Of a stretch of DNA of 64,000 nt, positions 51,209 to 59,651 are shown piece after piece. Position 1 is the stretch's first letter, and the number at the start of each line of letters is the position of its first letter. Origin of the DNA: Halopenitus malekzadehii (lineage in GTDB: Archaea; Halobacteriota; Halobacteria; Halobacteriales; Haloferacaceae). Below the pieces are notes generated by a model. The model saw only the letters and a program-made list of their open reading frames with translations, was not told the DNA's origin and did not search any database. A program made the position numbers and the translations under genes. The stretch covers positions 186,001-250,000 of the forward strand of contig NZ_FNWU01000002.1 in NCBI RefSeq assembly GCF_900108505.1. The letters run 5' to 3'.

Positions 51209-51277
51209 ACCCTGACGCACACCCCCGAGCCGGTTGAAACGTTCGGATCGCCGGACGGCATGCGGGATCGCCGGACG

Positions 51278-51976
51278 CTACGTCGGACCGTCGTCCTCGT
51301 CGGGATCCTCGGTCCATTCGGCCGGCAGATCGGCGTCGTCCGCGTCAGTCGATCGCGGCTCGTCCTCGCTCTCGTGCTCGCCCTCTCCGGTATCCATCGC
51401 GGAGTCCCGGTCCGTTGCCGACTCCCGGTCCGCGAACGGGTCGCGGTCGTCGATCGACCCGTGTTCGGTGAAGGGGTCGGCGTCAGCGATCGAATCGCGG
51501 TTCCCGACGGGTTCCGGGTCTCCACCCTCGGCGGCCGGTTCGACGTCGAACCCGAACTCCGACGGCGGCCGACCGGCCTCGTCAATGACCGCGTCGGCGA
51601 CGAGGATCGGACACTCGACGCGAACGCCGACCGCGAGCGCGTCCGAGGGTCGGGCGTCGAAGACGAACCGTTCCGCCTCGCCGTCGTCGTACCGTTCGAC
51701 GTCGACCTTCGCGTAGAAGGTGCCCTCGCTCAGGTCGTCGATCCGCACGCGGTCGATCGCGCCGCCGAACTCGGTGAGCACGCTCACGAGCAGATCGTGG
51801 GAGAGCGGCCGTTCGAAGGGTTCACCCTCGAGGGTCATCCCGATCGACGTGGCCTGGTCGGGCGTGACGAAAACGGGGAGGATCTCCCCGCGTGCCGCGA
51901 GGAGGACTGCCGGGATCTCCTCGCCGCCGGCGCCGGTCCCGGCACCGATCGCGACGATCTCTGCCTGGTGGTCCAT
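51278..51976 (-). CDS. Bifunctional-nuclease (BFN/DUF151) domain protein
   Basis: 232 residues. The BFN domain (about 1-135) is clear: VLLAARGEILPVFVTPDQA, RPLSHDLLVSVLTEFG, then FDARPSDALAVGVRV. The rest (about 145-232) is an acidic Asp/Glu/Ser tail with repeated DRD/ADRES patterns, likely disordered. In plants and bacteria the domain can have nuclease activity; the archaeal role is unknown. Confidence 0.85.
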   Translation of the reverse strand: MDHQAEIVAIGAGTGAGGEEIPAVLLAARGEILPVFVTPDQATSIGMTLEGEPFERPLSHDLLVSVLTEFGGAIDRVRIDDLSEGTFYAKVDVERYDDGEAERFVFDARPSDALAVGVRVECPILVADAVIDEAGRPPSEFGFDVEPAAEGGDPEPVGNRDSIADADPFTEHGSIDDRDPFADRESATDRDSAMDTGEGEHESEDEPRSTDADDADLPAEWTEDPDEDDGPT

Positions 51977-52038
51977 ACGGGACGTAGGTCCCCCGACGGT
52001 TTGTACCTACCCCTGGCTCGTGGACCCGGATCGGCCGG

Positions 52039-52833
52039 CTAGTCGTCGAAGTAGCCCAGGTTGTAGTGCCAGTAGGCCCACGTGAGCGTGAACACGAGCG
52101 CCGCGCCGAGGAAGAAGACGACGCCGGGTTCGAGCAACGAGACGGCGTGTTCGGCGGCCGCCTCAGCGCGTTCGGCGGCGGCCCCGTCGAACATCACCTC
52201 GACGACGTCGCCGCCGCCCGTCCCACCGTCGGTCGTCGTCATCGGGCCGCCGGTCGCCTCCGCTTCGGGGGCCTCGGTCTGCATCACGCCCGCATCGCCG
52301 CCGTTCGTGGACTCGACGCCGACATCCCCGCCGTCCCCGCCGTTCCCGGAATCGGTGACGGTGTAGCCGTCGGTTCCCGCACTGCCGGTCGGGACCGTGA
52401 CCGCCAACAGTCGCTGGACGGCCAGCGCCGACAGCCCGAGGATCCCGTACCCCCCGAGCAGGCGCTTGAGCGCGGTCTTGATCCCGTCGCTGTGGCGCGA
52501 CTCGCCCGCGAACAGCACGAGCGGGTCGCTCGTCGGGGCATAGACGTTCATCTCGCGGCCCTTCTCCGAGTAGACCGTGTCGGCGACCTCGACCAGGTCC
52601 GCATCCGAGAGGTTCCCGAGGTGGTACTGGACGTTCTGAAGGGACGTGTCGGTGGCCTCGGCGAGTTCGGAGGTCGTCGCGGGCTCCTCGTGAAGGGTGG
52701 AGAGCAGCGATCGGGCGGTTTCGGAGGACAGCGCCGCGAACAGCTCGTCGGCGTGCTCGTCGTCGACGTCGACGACCCGCGGCTCCTGGTCGCCGAGGGA
52801 GACGTCGGGAGGGGAGGGCAGCAGCCGGGACAT
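52039..52833 (-). CDS. Membrane-attached ArsR-type HTH protein
   Basis: 264 residues. An N-terminal winged HTH (about 25-95) reads LFAALSSETARSLLSTLHEE and DTSLQNVQYHLGNLSDADLV. A weak hydrophobic segment lies near 125-145, a Gly/Thr/Asp-rich linker spans about 150-205, and a clear membrane helix at the end (about 232-258, PGVVFFLGAALVFTLTWAYW). Such proteins may tie a DNA-binding domain to the membrane. The ATG at 52833 is preferred to a GTG three codons upstream. Divergent from aroC. Confidence 0.82.
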   Translation of the reverse strand: MSRLLPSPPDVSLGDQEPRVVDVDDEHADELFAALSSETARSLLSTLHEEPATTSELAEATDTSLQNVQYHLGNLSDADLVEVADTVYSEKGREMNVYAPTSDPLVLFAGESRHSDGIKTALKRLLGGYGILGLSALAVQRLLAVTVPTGSAGTDGYTVTDSGNGGDGGDVGVESTNGGDAGVMQTEAPEAEATGGPMTTTDGGTGGGDVVEVMFDGAAAERAEAAAEHAVSLLEPGVVFFLGAALVFTLTWAYWHYNLGYFDD

Positions 52834-52900
52834 ACCCGACACTCATACAGCGGCCTACAAATCCCTTGTGTCAACCGACGGGGGACGTGGCACCGCGGAT

Positions 52901-52972
52901 GTGAGAGACAACGTGAGAGACAACGTGAGAGACAACGTGAGAGACAACGTGAGAGACAACGTGAGATACAAC
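52901..52972. repeat. Six 12-bp tandem repeats upstream of aroC
   Basis: GTGAGAGACAAC is repeated six times without gaps; the sixth has one change (GTGAGATACAAC). The array ends exactly at the TATA box of aroC. Each copy spans about 1.1 helical turns, so bound proteins would nearly line up on one face. Regulation by it is inferred. Confidence 0.9.
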
Positions 52973-52981
52973 GTATATATG
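52973..52981 (+). promoter_or_regulatory. TATA box for aroC
   Basis: GTATATATG directly follows the 12-bp array and is centred 28 bases before the ATG at 53005. Confidence 0.7.
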
Positions 52982-53004
52982 CCCCCGAGCCACACGTGTG
53001 CGTA

Positions 53005-54192
53005 ATGAACGGCAACCGGTTCGGTCGCCTCTTTCAGGTGACCACCTACGGCGAGAGTCACGGCGAGGCGATGGGCGTCACGGTTTCGGGGTGCCCGGCC
53101 GGCGTCGAGCTCGACGAGGACCTGATCCAGCGCGACCTCGATCGGCGCAAGCCCGGCCAGTCGATGATCACCACCTCCCGCGGGGAGCCCGACGAGGTGA
53201 CGATTAACTCCGGCGTCCAGGACGGCTACACCACGGGAACGCCGATCGGAATGGTCATCCAGAACAAGGATGCCCGCTCGGGCAAGTACGAACCGTACGT
53301 CACCGCGCCGCGTCCTTCACACGGCGATTACACCTACTCGGCGAAGTTCGGGACGCGCAACTGGGGCGGCGGCGGGCGCTCCTCGGCCCGTGAGACGGTG
53401 AACTGGGTCGCCGCTGGTGCCGTCGCGAAGGCGGTCCTCGACGCCTCCGAGCACGACGTCGAAATAAAGGCCCACGTCAACCGCATCGACGACATCGAGG
53501 CCCCCGAGGTCCCCTTCGAGGGAATCCTTGAACGGTCCGAGGAGAACGACGTCCGGTGTGCGGACCCCGAGACCGCCGACCGGATGCAGGAGCGCATCGA
53601 GGCCTACCAGGACGAGGGCGACTCGATCGGCGGGTCGATCTACTTCGAGGCACGCGGCGTGCCCCGTGGACTCGGTGCCCCCAGATTCGACGGCGTCCCG
53701 TCCCGACTGGGGCAGGCGATGATGTCGATCCCCGCGACCACCGCCTTCGAGTTCGGGCTGGGAACCGACGCGACCGAGGTGACCGGCAAGGAACGAAACG
53801 AGGACTGGGAGTTCGACGAGGGCGACCACCCCGAGACGGTCAGCGAGCCCGGCGATCCGGTTCCGGTCGGCAACGACCACGGCGGCCTGCAGGGCGGGAT
53901 CACGACCGGCGAGCCGATCTACGGCGAGGTGACCTGGCACGCGCCGACCTCGATCCCCAAACGGCAGCGCACCGCGGACTGGGAGACCGGCGAGGAGAAG
54001 GAGATCCAGGTCGTCGGCCGCCACGACCCCGTCCTCCCGCCGCGAGCCGTGCCCGTCGTCGAGGCGATGCTGTACGTCACCGTCCTCGACTTCATGCTGC
54101 TCGGCGGCCGAATCAACCCCGACCGCGTCGACGACCAACCCGGGGAATACGACACCGAGTATCACCCGAGCAGTCCCCGAAACCAGGAGTAG
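53005..54192 (+). CDS. aroC: Chorismate synthase
   Basis: Makes chorismate from 5-enolpyruvylshikimate-3-phosphate (FMNH2-dependent), entry to aromatic amino acids and menaquinone. 395 residues with signatures YGESHGEAMGVTVSGCPAG, GGGGRSSARET and the late GNDHGGLQGGITTG. The start at MNGNRFGRLF is fixed by the family N terminus and the TATA position; a much longer upstream frame is noise. The neighbouring menE uses a chorismate-derived substrate. Confidence 0.96.
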   Translation: MNGNRFGRLFQVTTYGESHGEAMGVTVSGCPAGVELDEDLIQRDLDRRKPGQSMITTSRGEPDEVTINSGVQDGYTTGTPIGMVIQNKDARSGKYEPYVTAPRPSHGDYTYSAKFGTRNWGGGGRSSARETVNWVAAGAVAKAVLDASEHDVEIKAHVNRIDDIEAPEVPFEGILERSEENDVRCADPETADRMQERIEAYQDEGDSIGGSIYFEARGVPRGLGAPRFDGVPSRLGQAMMSIPATTAFEFGLGTDATEVTGKERNEDWEFDEGDHPETVSEPGDPVPVGNDHGGLQGGITTGEPIYGEVTWHAPTSIPKRQRTADWETGEEKEIQVVGRHDPVLPPRAVPVVEAMLYVTVLDFMLLGGRINPDRVDDQPGEYDTEYHPSSPRNQE

Positions 54193-54253
54193 TCCCGAAA
54201 CGAGGCGATCACGGAACGAACGGTCCCCGGAACGGGAAGCTGCAGCCCAGGCT

Positions 54254-56356
54254 TCACCGATCGGTTCGATCCGTCTCGACCGATCCGGAGTCTTCGTCGC
54301 CGACCGGCTCCGAGTCCCCGTCGCCGACCGGCTCGGAATCCGTCTCGTCAACCGGCTCCGGATCGGCCGGCTCGAACCCGGCACGATCGAACTCCCCGGA
54401 CGGGATCTCCGGATCGACGCCCTCCTCGATCAGGCGCTCGCGTGCGGCTTCCCGATCGACCGTTCCCGAGACGGTTCGCGGCACCTCCTCGACGTAGGCG
54501 ATCGTCCGTGGCATCTTGAACCCGGACAGACGCTCGCGAGCGTACTTGAGGAGGGCTCGCTCGTCGATCGGCGGGGCGCGTTCCGAGCCCGTTTCGGCGG
54601 GTGTGTCGGTTTCGGCGGGCACGTCCGAATCGTCCGTGGGTGCGTTGCCGTCGATTTCGGGATCGTCCCCGCCGGACCCGGCTGCCCGCTCGCCCGCCAT
54701 CCCCGCGTCGTCGGCCGATTCGACCGGATCCGTGGGACGCTCGGCGTCGGCATCGGTATCGGCGTTCTCGACGCGGGAATCCTCGTCAGCTCCGTCCGCG
54801 TCGTTCGTCCGATCACGATCGGCTGCCCCGTCCGCCACGCCACCCGGCTCGGTCCCAGCTGACCCGGGAACCGGATTCGTTTCGTCTCCCGCGTGGTCAT
54901 CGTCAGTAGCGGCGTCCTCCACGTCCGCGGGAACGAGCAGTGCGCCGACGCGTTCGCCCCACGTCTCGTCGGGGAGCCCGAGCACGGTCGCCGCACGGAC
55001 GGCATCATGATCGGCGAGGACGCCGGCGACGTCGCCGGGATCGACGTTCTCCCCGCCGGTGACGATCCGGTCGTCGAGCCGGTTGATCACGTGGACGTTG
55101 CCGTCCTCGTCGATCCGCCCGACGTCACCGGTGTGAAGCCCGTGTTCGTCGACTGCGTCAGCGGTCGCATCCGGGTCGCCGTAGTAGCCCGGCGAGACGG
55201 TCGGCCCGGCGACGACGAGCTCGCCGGTCTCGCCGCGATCAACGGGCTCCCCCTCGTCGTCGACGACGGTGAGGTCGGTCCAGAAGACCGGCCGTCCCAC
55301 GGTTCCCGGGTTCGCGAAGGCTTCCTCCGGCGTGGCCGTCGCGATCTGGGACGCCGTCTCGGTCATCCCGTAGGTCGGGTACACCGGGATCGAGTAGTTC
55401 TCACAGCGCTCGATCAGGCCCTCGGAGGCGGGCGCGCCGCCGAGCAGGACCGTCCGCAGCGAGTCCGACAGGGTGCCGCGACGTTCGAGCATTCGGGTGA
55501 GCATCGTCGGGACGAGCGAGACGCCGGTGACGTCGTACCGGTCGATGTCGTCGGCGGCCTCGCCCGGATCGAAGTCCTCACGAAGCACGATGGTCGTCCC
55601 CGAGAGGACCGATCGATAGATGGGCGAGAGCCCGCCAGCGTGGTGCAGCGGCAGCGTCACGAGCCACCGGTCGTCGGGGTGAACGCCGAGCCGGAACCCG
55701 GAGGCGATCGCCGAGAAGAGGACGTTGCCGGCGGTGAGCTCGACCGCCTTCGGCCGGCCGCTCGTTCCGGAGGTGAACAGCACACAGAGCCGATCCGCCG
55801 GCTCCCACGACGGGGTCGGGACCGATTCCGGATCGGGGTCGTGAAGCGCGGTAACGCTCCCGGAGGATTCGTCCGAACTCACCGAACCACCCGAGTTCAC
55901 AGCGTCTCCCGAGTCCTCCGAATCCTCTGCCACTGAGTCTCCCGAGTCCCCCGAGTTCCCCGTGCCGCCCGGGGTGTCCACGGAGAGGATCGGTATTCCG
56001 GACCCCGAGGCACCCTCTATCGCGGTCCGTTCGGTCTCGGCGCCGCAGACGAGCACGTCGACGTCCGCCCGGTCAAGGCGGACGCCGATCTCACGCGGAG
56101 TGAGCTCGTGGCCGATCGGCACGAGCGTGGCCCCGAGCCGCATCGCGGCGTGGACGAGGCCGACGTACCCGACCCGCGGCGAGAGATGCACGCCGAGGTG
56201 CGTCCCGGGAGTCACGCCGTGGGCGGCCAGCCGGCCCGCAGTCTCCTCAACGAGCCGGCCGAGGTCCGCGTAGGTCCAGGCCTCGCCGTCCGCCGCCCGC
56301 ACGAGCGCGGTCGCGTTCGGCGCGGCGACGACGCGGTGGGAGAGCCAATCGCGCAT
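54254..56356 (-). CDS. menE: o-Succinylbenzoate-CoA ligase
   Basis: Activates o-succinylbenzoate in menaquinone synthesis; related acyl-CoA ligases cannot be excluded. 700 residues, longer than the usual 450-550. AMP-binding motifs are LFTSGTSGRPKAVELT, YPTYGMTETASQ and the hinge INRLDDRIVTGGENV. The C-terminal lid carries LSGFKMPRTIAYVEEVPRT. Two acidic low-complexity insertions are unusual: about residues 135-170 (Ser/Gly/Asp) and about 505-610 (Asp/Glu/Thr), plus an acidic tail. Confidence 0.85.
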   Translation of the reverse strand: MRDWLSHRVVAAPNATALVRAADGEAWTYADLGRLVEETAGRLAAHGVTPGTHLGVHLSPRVGYVGLVHAAMRLGATLVPIGHELTPREIGVRLDRADVDVLVCGAETERTAIEGASGSGIPILSVDTPGGTGNSGDSGDSVAEDSEDSGDAVNSGGSVSSDESSGSVTALHDPDPESVPTPSWEPADRLCVLFTSGTSGRPKAVELTAGNVLFSAIASGFRLGVHPDDRWLVTLPLHHAGGLSPIYRSVLSGTTIVLREDFDPGEAADDIDRYDVTGVSLVPTMLTRMLERRGTLSDSLRTVLLGGAPASEGLIERCENYSIPVYPTYGMTETASQIATATPEEAFANPGTVGRPVFWTDLTVVDDEGEPVDRGETGELVVAGPTVSPGYYGDPDATADAVDEHGLHTGDVGRIDEDGNVHVINRLDDRIVTGGENVDPGDVAGVLADHDAVRAATVLGLPDETWGERVGALLVPADVEDAATDDDHAGDETNPVPGSAGTEPGGVADGAADRDRTNDADGADEDSRVENADTDADAERPTDPVESADDAGMAGERAAGSGGDDPEIDGNAPTDDSDVPAETDTPAETGSERAPPIDERALLKYARERLSGFKMPRTIAYVEEVPRTVSGTVDREAARERLIEEGVDPEIPSGEFDRAGFEPADPEPVDETDSEPVGDGDSEPVGDEDSGSVETDRTDR

Positions 56357-56480
56357 ACGCCGGGTATGTGACGGAGTCGACTATTGTCTTGTGATCACAC
56401 CGGCAGTCGATCGGCATCGACAAGCGAAACGCCGCGATCGGTGCTGCGGAACGACGACGTCGACGGTCCCTCCTCTACGG

Positions 56481-56912
56481 TCACTCGTCGTTTTCTCGGA
56501 CGGTCAACACCGGCACGTCAGCGGTGCGCACGACTCGTTCGGTCACCGACCCGAGGAGGTATCGGTCGAGTCCCTGTCGGCCGTGGGTTCCCATCACGAT
56601 CAGGTCGATCGCGTTGTCGTCGACGTACTCGGAGATCGTTCGATACGCAGTCCCGTTGACGACGCTCGTCACGGCCTCGACGCCCGCATCGGCCGCGGCC
56701 TCGGCGACACGGTCGGTCGCCTCTTCGCCCTCCGACTCCAGGGCTCCGACGACGATCTCCGACCCCGCCTCAAGCGTCGAATAGGCGGAGCCGTCGACGA
56801 CGTACAGTGCGTGGATTCGTGCATCGTACTGCTTCGCGAGGTCGATCGCGTGGTCGATCGCCGCGTCGGCTGCCGGGCTTCCGTCGGTCGGAACGAGGAT
56901 CTGATCGTACAT
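56481..56912 (-). CDS. Universal stress protein (UspA) domain protein
   Basis: 143 residues forming one UspA domain: MYDQILVPTDGSPAADAAID, then LIVMGTHGRQGLDRYLLGSV with the ATP-binding G-x2-G-x9-G-S pattern, then VPVLTVR. The ATG giving MYDQIL was preferred to a longer frame. It precedes, in minus-strand order, no clear operon partner. A nucleotide-binding stress protein is likely. Confidence 0.9.
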   Translation of the reverse strand: MYDQILVPTDGSPAADAAIDHAIDLAKQYDARIHALYVVDGSAYSTLEAGSEIVVGALESEGEEATDRVAEAAADAGVEAVTSVVNGTAYRTISEYVDDNAIDLIVMGTHGRQGLDRYLLGSVTERVVRTADVPVLTVRENDE

Positions 56913-56994
56913 TCCGATCGATGATACGGGAAGGTCCGTGTAAAAACTCCCCCTTGCGACGATCGTCAACCGGGCGCGACGATCACCACGATCA

Positions 56995-57345
56995 TCAACC
57001 GGATTCGGTCATCGCCGCAACGGCCTCGTCGATCGATCCGTGATCGCGGCAGGTGCGGGCGATCTCGTGGAGGGAGTACGTGTTCTCGATCGACCGGTCG
57101 AGACAGTCCGCGTAGGTCGCGATCCATTCGTTCAGCACGCTCTCGAGCAGCGATCGTTCGACCGGTGACAGGGTCACGCCGTCACGGCGCGCGCGGGCGT
57201 ACACGACGACGATCGGACGGATCCCGTCGTCGATCGCGGTGGCGGCGGCGTCGTCAGTCGGATCGAACCGCTCGTGGCGACGGCGCGCACGCTCGACGAC
57301 GCTCGCGACCGCCTCCCAATACGCCGAACGCGTCCCGCCGCACAT
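56995..57345 (-). CDS. Unknown helical protein
   Basis: 116 residues, mainly helical and charged (ASVVERARRRHERFD, RSLLESVLNEWIATYADCLD), with three Cys and no membrane segment. No family recognised. It follows the bactofilin-like gene on the same strand. The TATA box lies on that gene's stop codon, so it has its own promoter but could also be read through. A functional link to the polymer protein is possible. Confidence 0.6.
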   Translation of the reverse strand: MCGGTRSAYWEAVASVVERARRRHERFDPTDDAAATAIDDGIRPIVVVYARARRDGVTLSPVERSLLESVLNEWIATYADCLDRSIENTYSLHEIARTCRDHGSIDEAVAAMTESG

Positions 57346-57368
57346 ACCCCGAAACGGGTCGGGCAGAG

Positions 57369-57378
57369 CTTATAAATC
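57369..57378 (-). promoter_or_regulatory. TATA box overlapping the upstream stop codon
   Basis: On the minus strand GATTTATAAG is centred 29 bases before the ATG at 57345. Its TAA is the stop codon of the bactofilin-like gene, an economical overlap. Confidence 0.6.
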
Positions 57379-58227
57379 ATCCGCCGATCTGCGGAGCGTC
57401 AGCTCCCCGCGAGCCCGAAGCGCCCCGTCGACGGTCGCGTCCTCGTGGACGTCGATGTCCCGCGCCGAGACGTCGCCGCGGACGTGGGCGCCGGCGGCGA
57501 TCGTTGCCGTTCCGCCGCGGGTCGTCACGTCGCCGTGGATCGTCGTGTCCGAACCGACGTCGATGTCCCCTCGGGCACGAAGGGAACCGAAGACCGTGTT
57601 CCCGGTCCCGACCACCATCGACTCCGCCCGGACGTTGCCGTGGAGTCGACAGTCGTCGCCGATCGTCGCCGGCGTCGAGACGCGCCAGGCGTCGTCGGAG
57701 ACGGTCGCACCGCGGGGAACCACGAGCGGATCCTCGCCGTTCCCGTCCCCGTCCCCACCCTCGGAGAGCGCGGCCGCGAGCTCGTCGGCCGCCTCGCGAT
57801 CGCCGGCGCGCAGCAGCTGTGAAAGGACGATGAAGTAGAAGACGAGGGTTGGAACCGGGTTTCGGATGACGATCCAGCCGTTCGCGTCGAATCCCTCCTC
57901 GACGTCGACGTCATCGCCGATGTCCAGGTCGCCGGAGACCATCAGCCGACCGGCGATGTGAACGCGCTCGCCGAGATACGCGTCCTCCCCGACCAGCACG
58001 TTGCCGTCGACGTCACAGAGCATATCGAGTCGGCAATCGCCCGCCGCCTCGATGTCACCCGCGACGGTCACGCGCTCGCCGGCTGCGACGGTTCGACCGC
58101 GGATCCCGAGTTCGACGGTCGACTGCCCGCCGATCAGGACGTCCCCGTCGGTCACGATGTCGTGTTCCTCGACCGTCGTCCCGTCCGGGACGGCGAGCTC
58201 GTCGAGCGGGTCCGGTCCCAGTGACAC
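57370..58227 (-). CDS. Bactofilin/halofilin-like polymer-forming protein
   Basis: 285 residues. Two blocks of right-handed beta-helix repeats, each with short V/I-G/D turns: about 15-120 (TVAAGERVTVAGDIEAAGDC, VHIAGRLMVSGDLDIGDD) and about 170-275 (IDVGSDTTIHGDVTTRGGTA). They are split by a hydrophobic segment (about 122-142, IRNPVPTLVFYFIVLSQLL) that could touch the membrane. This is the layout of archaeal polymer-forming cytoskeletal proteins, which include halofilins that affect Haloferax cell shape. Filament formation here is inferred. Confidence 0.8.
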   Translation of the reverse strand: MSLGPDPLDELAVPDGTTVEEHDIVTDGDVLIGGQSTVELGIRGRTVAAGERVTVAGDIEAAGDCRLDMLCDVDGNVLVGEDAYLGERVHIAGRLMVSGDLDIGDDVDVEEGFDANGWIVIRNPVPTLVFYFIVLSQLLRAGDREAADELAAALSEGGDGDGNGEDPLVVPRGATVSDDAWRVSTPATIGDDCRLHGNVRAESMVVGTGNTVFGSLRARGDIDVGSDTTIHGDVTTRGGTATIAAGAHVRGDVSARDIDVHEDATVDGALRARGELTLRRSADDL

Positions 58228-58402
58228 GTCCGGCTACAGACCGCGCGACGGTATAAGTTGAACGGGGCGTCCGACGATCGGCTGACGCCGCGACGCCGAG
58301 CCACGAGACGCGTTGATGAGGGGCGGCTCCCCGGCGACCGATCACCAGTCGTACGTACCGCCGCCAAACACTAAGGTCGAGTGTCCCGTGATCACATACA
58401 GT

Positions 58403-59620
58403 ATGGTTTTCGCCAGGACGGCGACCGGGTTCCGGGCCGACGTCGGCGCGCTCGCCTCCCAGATCCACCCCGTGTTTATGCTGCCGCCGATCGCGGCGTC
58501 GTTGTTCGGCGCGATCGTCGCCGGCGCACCGTCGATCCCGGCGGGTGCCGTCCACGCGCTTGCGGCCTTCTTCGCCGTCTACACGGCCCACGTGAAGGAC
58601 GGGTACGTCGATTTCCACCTGCGCGGCGAGGACGACGACCACCCGATGACCGCTGACGGCTGTCGGATCGCGCTCCTCGGGGCGAGTGGCGGATTTGTCA
58701 TCTGTTTACTCGGCGTCGGCGCCCTCGCCGGTTCGACGGCGGCCGCGCTCACCTTCCCGATGTGGGTCATCGGCTATCTGCACGCGCCGCAGCTCGATAC
58801 GACTCCCCTCGGCTCGACGATGGGGTATCCGACCGGGATCGCGGTCGCGATGGTCGGCGGCCACGTCGTGCAGACCGGTGTCGTCCCGGCTGGTGTCGCC
58901 CAGGCTGGCACCATCGGGACACCCGGCGACCCGACGACGATCCTCGCGTTCGCGGCCGTCTTCCTCGTCGTCCTGACGGGCGTGAAGGTCGTCGACGACG
59001 AATCGGACCACGCCTACGACGCGAGCATCGACAAGCGGACCGTCGCGGTCCTGATCGGCCCGGAGCGGGCCCGCCGGCTCGCCTACGGGCTCTTCGGGCT
59101 CGGCGGGACGATGGTGCTGTGGGGGACCGTCTCCGGGGTGTTTCCGGCGTCCGCGCCCGTGGCCGTGGCGGTCTTCGCGACGGTCGCGATGGTTGCCTAC
59201 CGGGCACCGTCGACGCTGGCGACGATGCTGCTGATCCGCGGGACGTATCTGTTCCTTGCGCTGTTGGTCGTCGCGACGTGGTACCGGCCCCTGGATCCGG
59301 TCGGGCTGCCGGACGTCACGGCGCTTGGACCGGTCACCTATCTGGCCACCGAGGTCCTCTTCGGGACGGTCGCAGTCGCGTTGTTGTACCGGGCGAACGC
59401 ACTCCGACGGGCCGCGGTCACGATCGCCGCGATCTACCCGGTTGCGTACGTCTGGGACTGGTACACCCTCGAGGTCGACGTCTTCGCGATCGTGACCCGG
59501 ACCGGCATCGACCTGTTCGGGATCCCGATCGAGGAGCACGTCTTCATGGTCGTCGTCCCCGCGTTCGTCCTCGGCGTCCACGAGACGATCCAGTCGATGG
59601 ACGCCGGGGCCGGATCGTAA
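58403..59620 (+). CDS. UbiA-type prenyltransferase fused to a lycopene-cyclase-type domain
   Basis: 405 residues, almost entirely membrane helices. The N-terminal 290 residues follow a UbiA plan with two Asp-rich loops: VKDGYVDFHLRGEDDDHP (first metal site) and KVVDDESDHAYDASIDKRT (second). The last about 90 residues (VWDWYTLEVDVFAIVTRTGI, then GIPIEEHVFMVVVPAF) match the PxEE-type lycopene cyclase domain, present only as a single half. The start at MVFARTATG is 176 bases from the divergent bactofilin-like gene. A carotenoid or quinone role is likely, but the reaction is unknown. Confidence 0.75.
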   Translation: MVFARTATGFRADVGALASQIHPVFMLPPIAASLFGAIVAGAPSIPAGAVHALAAFFAVYTAHVKDGYVDFHLRGEDDDHPMTADGCRIALLGASGGFVICLLGVGALAGSTAAALTFPMWVIGYLHAPQLDTTPLGSTMGYPTGIAVAMVGGHVVQTGVVPAGVAQAGTIGTPGDPTTILAFAAVFLVVLTGVKVVDDESDHAYDASIDKRTVAVLIGPERARRLAYGLFGLGGTMVLWGTVSGVFPASAPVAVAVFATVAMVAYRAPSTLATMLLIRGTYLFLALLVVATWYRPLDPVGLPDVTALGPVTYLATEVLFGTVAVALLYRANALRRAAVTIAAIYPVAYVWDWYTLEVDVFAIVTRTGIDLFGIPIEEHVFMVVVPAFVLGVHETIQSMDAGAGS

Positions 59621-59651
59621 GGTCGTTGTCCCGCGCGCTCGGGGTATCGGT

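Noticed and set aside
52901-52972. A short CRISPR-like or coding repeat
   Set aside because: Units are 12 bases with no spacers and lie directly in front of a promoter; translated frames are low-complexity.
52066-53004. A 313-residue N-terminal extension of aroC
   Set aside because: It runs through the antisense HTH gene and the 12-bp repeats; chorismate synthases begin at MNGNRFG, and a TATA box sits 28 bases before that Met.
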